Source: Aptenodytes patagonicus (lineage: Eukaryota; Chordata; Aves; Sphenisciformes; Spheniscidae). From it: 64,000 nt of DNA. The position numbers and the translations under genes were made by a program. Shown in pieces: positions 58,301-64,000 of the stretch (within the stretch, counting starts at the first letter, position 1; each line of letters starts with the position of its first letter). The notes under the pieces are model-generated. The model was not told the origin of the DNA and ran no database searches. It saw nothing but the letters and a program-made list of their open reading frames with translations. The stretch spans positions 4,099,501-4,163,500 of the forward strand of contig NC_134962.1 of assembly GCF_965638725.1 (NCBI RefSeq), given 5' to 3'.

Positions 58301-59075
58301 TCATTTCACCTCTGCTACAGGATTTCTGAAGAGATATTTAAGTGGAAGACTTTAAAATTGTTTTAGATCTTTGAAAGGATTTCTTTTTTTTATTAAAAAT
58401 ACTTTAAGCATTTTATTGCACCACTAAAACCATGTAAGGCTCTTATAAATAACCATTCATCCTTATTTGTTCAAAGAAAAGTACTATTTGATACACTGCT
58501 CAAGTGTGAAGTGATTCATGTTTGCTTTTCTAGAAACAACACTGGATTGGAAAGACTTTTGGCTCCCTATCTTGAAAGCATACTTTTACAGTAATTTGTT
58601 TCTGACTAGAAAAACATTTTCTACTTCAATTCTTCAGTATAAGTTTTCCATTAAAATAAATAAAACAGCAATAAAAATAATCCACGGAAGATATTTCACC
58701 TTTCAAAGGGTGTTAAAAGCATTACTTCTCAAGCTGCTATTAGATTACCTGCATTTTAAAGGAAATGAAAGCAAGGCTTTGCCACTAAAGGACTGTTACA
58801 GTGATAAAATGATAGCCAGCGTTAAGCTTTAATAAAAAACCCCTTCATTTCGAAGTCTGAACCTGAATTATAATTCTTCCTTGCTTCTTCTCAGAAGATA
58901 GCACTACAAGTTTTACCAACAGCGTTTTACTTTTATTTCTTAACAGCAATATATTACTAGCCCCTCACCACACACACAATGCAGTTTATAGCATGTTTTT
59001 TTCTTTTTTTTTTTTTTGGCACTGTGGCCACCACTCACCCGTAACGGCATCATAAAACTCTTCTTCACTATTCAT
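37021..59075 (-). CDS. OSBPL2: Oxysterol-binding protein-related protein 2 (ORP2)
   Basis: ORP2 moves cholesterol and phosphoinositides between membranes, at ER contacts and lipid droplets. Thirteen coding exons in gene order are 59039-59075, 51521-51668, 51198-51273, 49364-49498, 48199-48296, 47296-47478, 44283-44390, 42856-42945, 42084-42207, 40003-40131, 39146-39269, 38368-38458 and 37021-37123. All phases match, giving 481 residues (human 480). An N-terminal FFAT-like EFYDAVT (for VAP binding) precedes the lipid-binding ORD, with the family signature EQVSHHPP at residues 175-182 and [10 protein letters not shown] just before it. The end reads [20 protein letters not shown]. There is no PH domain, as usual for the short ORP2 type. 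The start is fixed by an in-frame TGA two codons upstream. The upstream non-coding exon and promoter are beyond the window. Confidence 0.96.
37354..37382. repeat. T29 homopolymer
   Basis: Run of about 29 T (A on the minus strand) 230 bases above the last OSBPL2 coding exon, inside the intron 37,124-38,367. It could be a retroposon tail on the minus strand or simple slippage; no poly(A) hexamer precedes it closely. Confidence 0.8.
38769..38866. repeat. Tandem duplication, about 49-base unit
   Basis: Two imperfect copies of a unit containing catgt, gacaaa, ccagagc and gagcatgtctg lie in an OSBPL2 intron. The rest of the intron 38,459-39,145 is plain. Confidence 0.7.
40643..40681. repeat. Direct repeat tatgatctagattctaa, 22-base spacing
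   Basis: Two perfect 17-base copies (40,643-40,659 and 40,665-40,681) in the OSBPL2 intron 40,132-42,083. That intron also has an A20 run at 41,297-41,316 and nothing else recognised. Confidence 0.85.
42946..44282 (-). other. OSBPL2 intron, nothing recognised
   Basis: AT-rich unique sequence of 1.3 kb with an A/G-rich stretch near 44,126-44,160. No exon-like or mobile sequence was seen. Confidence 0.6.
44391..47295 (-). other. OSBPL2 2.9-kb intron, nothing recognised
   Basis: AT-rich. The longest frame (45,324-45,785, +, 153 codons) is Lys/Leu-rich, lacks family resemblance and sits antisense to the gene, so I treat it as chance. Confidence 0.6.
47296..47478 (-). CDS. OSBPL2: OSBPL2 signature exon (EQVSHHPP)
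   Basis: Sixty codons plus flanking split codons encode [20 protein letters not shown] through [10 protein letters not shown]. The paired histidines bind the phosphate of PI4P/PI(4,5)P2 in OSBP-family lipid pockets. The acceptor is TTGTTGCTAG and the donor GTAAGTATGAG; phases 2 in and 2 out match the neighbours. Confidence 0.95.
49499..51197 (-). other. OSBPL2 1.7-kb intron, nothing recognised
   Basis: Unique AT-rich sequence, with no open frame of note and no repeat beyond short A runs. The neighbouring introns 47,479-48,198 and 48,297-49,363 are similar. Confidence 0.6.
54930..54967 (-). other. OSBPL2: Candidate alternative OSBPL2 exon with its own ATG and GC donor
   Basis: On the minus strand a strong acceptor (cttgtttcatttgcag) is followed by 38 bases starting GATG, then a GC donor (CTG then GCAAGT). 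The ATG frame reads [12 protein letters not shown] and ends in phase 1, exactly the phase of the normal first coding exon (which ends AVT), so it would join in frame to the exon at 51,668. Included as a cassette after the normal first exon, it would break the main frame, so it would act by supplying a new start. Speculative. Confidence 0.25.
56100..57900 (-). mobile_element. Possible decayed retroelement coding remnant
   Basis: In an otherwise frame-poor AT-rich intron this patch has several overlapping open stretches of 70-120 codons. On the minus strand they include Ser/Arg/Pro-rich wording ([17 protein letters not shown]) and a TPQS motif that resemble low-complexity gag-like proteins of old vertebrate retroelements. 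I see no reverse transcriptase, integrase or terminal repeat. It may also be chance. Confidence 0.25.
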
Positions 59076-59092
59076 CCTTCAGTGTGAAATCT
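59039..59092 (-). CDS. OSBPL2: OSBPL2 first coding exon with FFAT-like motif
   Basis: Twelve codons plus one base (59,039-59,075) read [12 protein letters not shown] before a GTGAGTGG donor. The FFAT core here is EFYDAVT rather than EFFDAxE. A TGA in frame two codons before ATG shows translation starts here. The acceptor CTGTACAG just above 59,092 is poor in pyrimidines, so the 5' edge of the exon is uncertain. The exon is 7.4 kb from the next one. Confidence 0.85.
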
Positions 59093-62000
59093 CTGTACAG
59101 CCAATCCAGCTTCCTCTAATGCATCGTTGAACTTGATTTAGAGATTAAGTATCTGTGTGCTGTCGAAGTCTTCTTTTGCAAATACGCAGCTGCTTTGGAT
59201 GATCTGTTTGACAAGACAAGAAAACAGAATTAGCAACTTCCACATTTCTTATGTGCACAGACATCCACACCTGACAAATACTAATTTTCCTTTTTCTTCC
59301 CATGGCAAAAGATGGATTCTTGCATTCATAAATAAACAGCCGCCTTTGATATCAAAGTCAGAAGATGAATACTACCTACCACAAGAATAGCTGATGTACT
59401 ATGCCACACTTCTCTCTATATACATACATCATATACATTCCTGTAAAATATACCTTATTTACTGCAAGTTAAATTTCAGGCAAGTACAGCTAAAAGGAGC
59501 AGAGAACTGAAGGAAGAAAAAGACAGCTGGCAAAACAAAAATTCTGCTCTTCAGCAAGAGGATAAGCCTTACCGCATCCTTAACCAAGAAAGCTGGGAAC
59601 AAGAAAAGAGAACCTTGTATATCAAAATCTCACTGTTGCATAAAAATGTTGGGCCTCACTGTACATCATGCCATCAGCATCTAGTGACCATTAGAGAAGT
59701 TTTGTCAGGCTACTGCTGTGAACTCTTGGAGAGACAACTGGAGATTTTTCCCTCTAGAGGGAAAGTGTAAAGAAACAACAAACTTTTTCTCAGTAAAGCC
59801 AAGCACACTGCAAATAATTTACAGATTTATGAAGCATTCCAGCTCTACTTTATGGATAGACTAAATTAGATTTTTTCCAGATGGTTGGCAATGGTGTAAT
59901 GTAAACATTTTTACTTCACCCAATTTTAGTCAAAGGAGAATAATGAGAAAGTTTAGTTTGCACTCTTACAAATGTTCATCAGGTACCGATGACGAGCCAA
60001 GTACACAACGATAAACGACAGCATGGCAATGCTATCGATATCTCCTCCAAAACAACCTCAATCTGTCAGTCTCAATTTTTTATGACCCTTGAAGATCCCA
60101 CTGCTTTTGTGCCAGTCGTTCTTCCAGAGTAATTATAACTTGCACAATTCCATTCCAATTATGAGAAACAAAGCCAGAAGCACACTCTACTCCTAGTAGA
60201 AGAGCTTGCCACATTTGAAGCCAACTCCTTCTTTCTCCCTCTCTGCAAGAAATCAAACTGCATGATTCCTCCTCTATCTCAAGTCTTTTTACCTCACTGC
60301 CCAGGACAAAGGTTATTTGAATGTCTCATGCACATACAGTCCTTCCAATTCTCCATTCAGAAGGAGGAGCTAAAATAAATAAATAAATAAATAAAATTTT
60401 GGAACTCATCGAAGTTAATGAATGTAGTATTTGCCTTGAAGTGTTATTTCTGTCAAGGCCAGGTATCTCAGTTTGTCACTTTTCCCTTAGGAACTCCCTA
60501 TTTTGCTTGCCACTATAGGATTTTACATCAATCTCTGCATCATGCTGAGTATCTGAGCTTCCACGTAATCTTCAGCAATTTCTTATTTAAAGTCCTCACC
60601 TCCACAAGGACAAAACTTTATGCAGCTGCTTCTCTTGACTGTTGCTACAGTGCTGTTGCAATTGCTCTCAGCTAGATGATAGCTTCCTTCCCTTTTTCCT
60701 GTGCTGTTCTCCAGTCACAGACCTTTAAACCTTCTTCAACTTTCTTGCTTATCAGCAACAAGTTTCTGACTTACTTTTGTCAAAGTGTTGCATTCTCCTA
60801 GGCAAGGATGCAACAGCTCAAAACACTAACAAGTCAGATACATGTATGTCTGAAGAATTCCAGTGCAAGGCTATCAGCAAGCGCTCTGCTTGCATAAGGC
60901 AAAGGAACAGCAGCTTCACTTCAAAAAGACACAGGCAGTTCGGGCCACTAGCAACCATGCTGCCACAGAATCAAAGAAAGGAAGAAACCCTCTTAACTAA
61001 CAATTGGTTCAAGAGCAGCAGCTAGCTCAGATTTCTGGGTGCACTGAACAGCAGATTTGATTACAGTGTTCTAAATCTGTACTGTAAGTACAAGTCAGAG
61101 TACCTATCCCTGCATTATCTTGCCTAGCGAAAGCCAGTCCTTGACTCTGTAAAAAAAAAAAATGCTTATTCATACCAAAGCTGCTGTCAGTCTTAGAGTT
61201 TCTCCAAACTTTCCAGCCCCAGCAGCAATATATCTGGAAGTATCTCTTCCAAGGTCTCCAAATATGTCATATCTTTGCAGAAAATCTGTCCTTGAGGATG
61301 CAACTATGTAAACCTTTCAATGGGGGCAGAAAGAGGGAATCCAAAGAAAACTATTGCTACAGAAAACAGGAACTCAACATCTCGGGAGAACTGTTCACCC
61401 CAGAAGCCATTATCACCATGCTGGAATGACTCCACTAGTTTGCCAAAAAAGAAGTTATATTAGAGGGCTTCTTTAACCCTCAAAGGTACTGCATCCTGGA
61501 AGATGCAAGACATTTATGGTTTCAATTGTCCACAAGTATTGCATTCTTCGAGCAAAACAGCAGCTAATATTTCCAGAAGGAAACTTGTATATGCACAAGA
61601 TACAGCCCTCTCACGATCAGTGCTACAACTCCCTCATTTTCTCCATGTTTTCTTGCATCTTCCCTTTTTATGTTTAGTCTCTATTTTTTATTTAAGCTCT
61701 TGCAGCAGGACTATCCTATTGCTGCATACAGCTCACGTGGTGGGATTCAGTTCTGGAACAGCCTTATATCTATCGGCAACATGTGAAAAGGAAAAAAAAA
61801 AGAGGTAGTTCAAAACCCACGCCCGTTCAGTTCAAATGCAAAGAGCACAATTCTTCAGGGTCCCTATCCAAACACAGCCACGTTACATATCAGCTTGCAA
61901 ACTCCAGAGATGCGTTGTAACAGCAACTCCAGTATGCTATAGTCTTGTATAGAAGGCACGAAGAAATAAAAATTATGACTTAAAAAACTGTCAGTTTTCT

Positions 62001-64000
62001 TATTATTAAGAGCCTTAGAGTAAACAAGGTCATACAGATGAATGCCAGTTTCTCCTCTCCCCCCTCCTGCACAATAGTAGTTGCATTACAAAAGGACTTG
62101 TGAAGTGGAACTACATCACACAGCATGCAATTTCGCTACAAAGACAATGAAGCTTTCCTATAAAAACACTCACCAAGCACAAATGAAGTAACTAGAATCA
62201 AAGACTTGAGTTAACTGAAAGCAAGAGTTATGCTGTCTTCTCCTGATATGCACCTCACACCACACCTTAAGCTCACTGTTCTTTGAAAATGAAAGTTCAG
62301 TCATATCCCTGTAAGTTATATACAAGCTTTGTAGCTATTACCTAAAGAACAAAATATTCATGGAAGTCACTTTAAATAATAGTCGCAAATTCTCCTAAGG
62401 TGCTAGGAGCATTTTTAAAAGGATGAAGTAATATATTTCGCGTCAGAGTTACACTAGGAATAACTTAATGCTCCTATCGCTTCTTTTACATTCAGTTCTT
62501 TTATTTAGCAGAAGTTAATGTGAATTTGCATGTAGTTGAACACACAATGATAACAGCATTTAGCTTTCATGAGCCAAAAAGCTAGGATTAAGTCCTTTTC
62601 TCTTACTAAAAGCAACAGCAAAAAGTTACTTTCAACTAGGTTAAAATGCCAGAAGACAAAAACATCCTGTTTGCTTCATATTCAGCACTTGTAATCTGTA
62701 CTTCCTCCTCCATGTCCATGATGTACCCAAAAGAATTCACTTACACACTAGCAACTGTAGTCAACAGCTTTTCTCAAAATTGCCATTCAAGGAAGGGCGC
62801 AACACTCCTGCGTCAGACAGACCTTCAGGAGCTTAGGACCAGCTGCCATCCTGGAAAATCTTTCATAAAGCATAAACATCATCTCATGTTCACATCTTTT
62901 AGTCCTACATTGTAGAAGAAATACAAATTATATTTAGATATTTTCTTACGTACACAGTCATCATTAGGAATGTAACAGTTTTCCATAGAGGACTTCACTT
63001 ACTCTTTGTTGCAGAGAACACTATTTCAGCAATCAGGGTTTGCTGGTTTACAGGTTAAAATTACCTTAGTGGGCTTCACTTTGACAGCCAGTGCTAACAG
63101 GCTGGGCCTGGGTACTCAAGGCACAAGACACCCAGAAAGGTGCTTTTGCCTGGGGACTGCAGCCCAGCTGCATTGCCACATTTATGACCAAAGAGAGACT
63201 GTATATAAATCTTATAAATAATAAGATGCCTCTACTTGCAGCTTTTTCCTAAGTGAACTGGAAATTCATAATTTAAGGATGACAACACACCCCTTACCAC
63301 AAGCAGCCCAGATTTTGTGGTTTACAAGATAAGCAACAAAGCTCATCTATTTCCTCATATTTTAAGGCTATGGATTTGTATATACTAATTAGATTTACTA
63401 TGGGATTTGTGTGCATGAATAAAAACTGCCACTTTTTTTTTTTTTTGGGGGGGGGGTAATAGATTGATTTCCCTACAGGAGAGATGCTATTTTTGAAGCT
63501 CAAACTGAAAGACAACAGATAAAAACATCCAAAAAAAGTATAATACCCATCACAACAGTACAACTTCATAATTGGTTGGTAAATCTGTACTGCAGGCTGT
63601 ATTATCTTATATTTTGCTCTGAGAAATTCTCCATACTAGGTTGCCCAGAATATTCACAATACAATTTTACTCTTTGAAATTACATTTAAAGTGAGTGCCA
63701 AAGCAATTAACAGAAAACAACGAAGTTTAACATAATTTATTGAAGCAAGCCTTGAACAAGATATTTGGGCAGAAGCTAGTTTTTCTAGTCATTTTGCTTA
63801 TTTGCCTGCCAATGCCTACAATATACAAAACCAGACTAGCAAGAGTTAAGCTAAGCATAGCATGCAAGTCAAAAACTTGTAAGAGCTTCTGGTATCTTCT
63901 AATCAAAGGACTACCATTTTGGTTCCTCTGAAATAAGCTTTGCACCTTAGTGATGTTGTAAAGCCATCCACAAACAGGTTAAACAAGATATTATGCTGCC
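59093..64000 (-). other. OSBPL2 5' intron running off the window
   Basis: AT-rich sequence with no CpG island, so the OSBPL2 promoter is not in the window. It contains an (AAAT)n run at 60,372-60,396 and a T14-G10 junction at 63,433-63,456. Open frames of 60-100 codons show no family resemblance. No other gene was recognised. Confidence 0.6.
60372..60396. repeat. (AAAT)n microsatellite
   Basis: About five and a half units of aaat, uninterrupted, in the OSBPL2 5' intron. Confidence 0.9.

Larger units (their letters stand above)
51669..59038 (-). other. OSBPL2 7.4-kb intron between first two coding exons
   Basis: Mostly AT-rich. It holds A-rich simple sequence (52,074-52,088; 54,348-54,390), a candidate alternative exon (54,930-54,967) and a patch with longer frames (about 56,100-57,900), which are listed separately. 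No other gene was recognised. Confidence 0.65.

Noticed and set aside
1-64000. CRISPR arrays, operons, tRNA or rRNA genes
   Set aside because: No regularly spaced repeats, no clustered short-spaced genes, no tRNA B-box in a cloverleaf context and no rRNA-like sequence; the window is vertebrate.

Overview
This window is vertebrate nuclear DNA, most likely from a bird. Every recognisable gene is split by GT-AG introns. A decayed CR1-type retroposon fragment sits in one intron, and the order LAMA5 - ADRM1 - OSBPL2 matches the block known from human 20q13.33, in a compact form. There is no bacterial, phage or CRISPR content. The species cannot be named from the sequence.

Region 1 (142-about 24,930, + strand) is the 3' two thirds of LAMA5, the laminin alpha-5 chain of basement membranes. 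I could chain 52 consecutive coding exons in one open frame (7,545 coding bases, about 2,514 residues plus stop). They run from the end of the L4b domain through LE repeats, the L4a domain, more LE repeats, the coiled coil and the five LG domains. The 5' third lies off the left edge. One intron uses a GC donor, and LG3 carries a furin-like polybasic stretch.

Region 2 (about 25,410-33,150, - strand) is a complete ADRM1 (RPN13), the proteasomal ubiquitin receptor that recruits UCHL5. It has nine coding exons, 405 residues and a non-coding first exon in a strong CpG island (about 32.4-33.45 kb). LAMA5 and ADRM1 converge tail to tail, their poly(A) signals about 0.5 kb apart.

Region 3 (about 34,320 to beyond 64,000, - strand) is OSBPL2 (ORP2), an oxysterol-binding-protein-related lipid transporter. 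It has 13 coding exons and 481 residues, from a start codon at 59,073-59,075 to a stop at 37,021. Its 3' UTR runs on towards the ADRM1 promoter, and its non-coding first exon and promoter must lie beyond the right edge. The AT-rich introns hold homopolymer runs, short duplications, an isolated acceptor/ATG/GC-donor candidate exon and a patch that may be a worn retroelement.

The three genes do unrelated jobs (matrix assembly, protein degradation, lipid transfer); their adjacency is conserved synteny, not an operon. I found no new multi-gene system. The best leads are splicing variants, the LG3 polybasic site and a nested inverted repeat in an ADRM1 intron.
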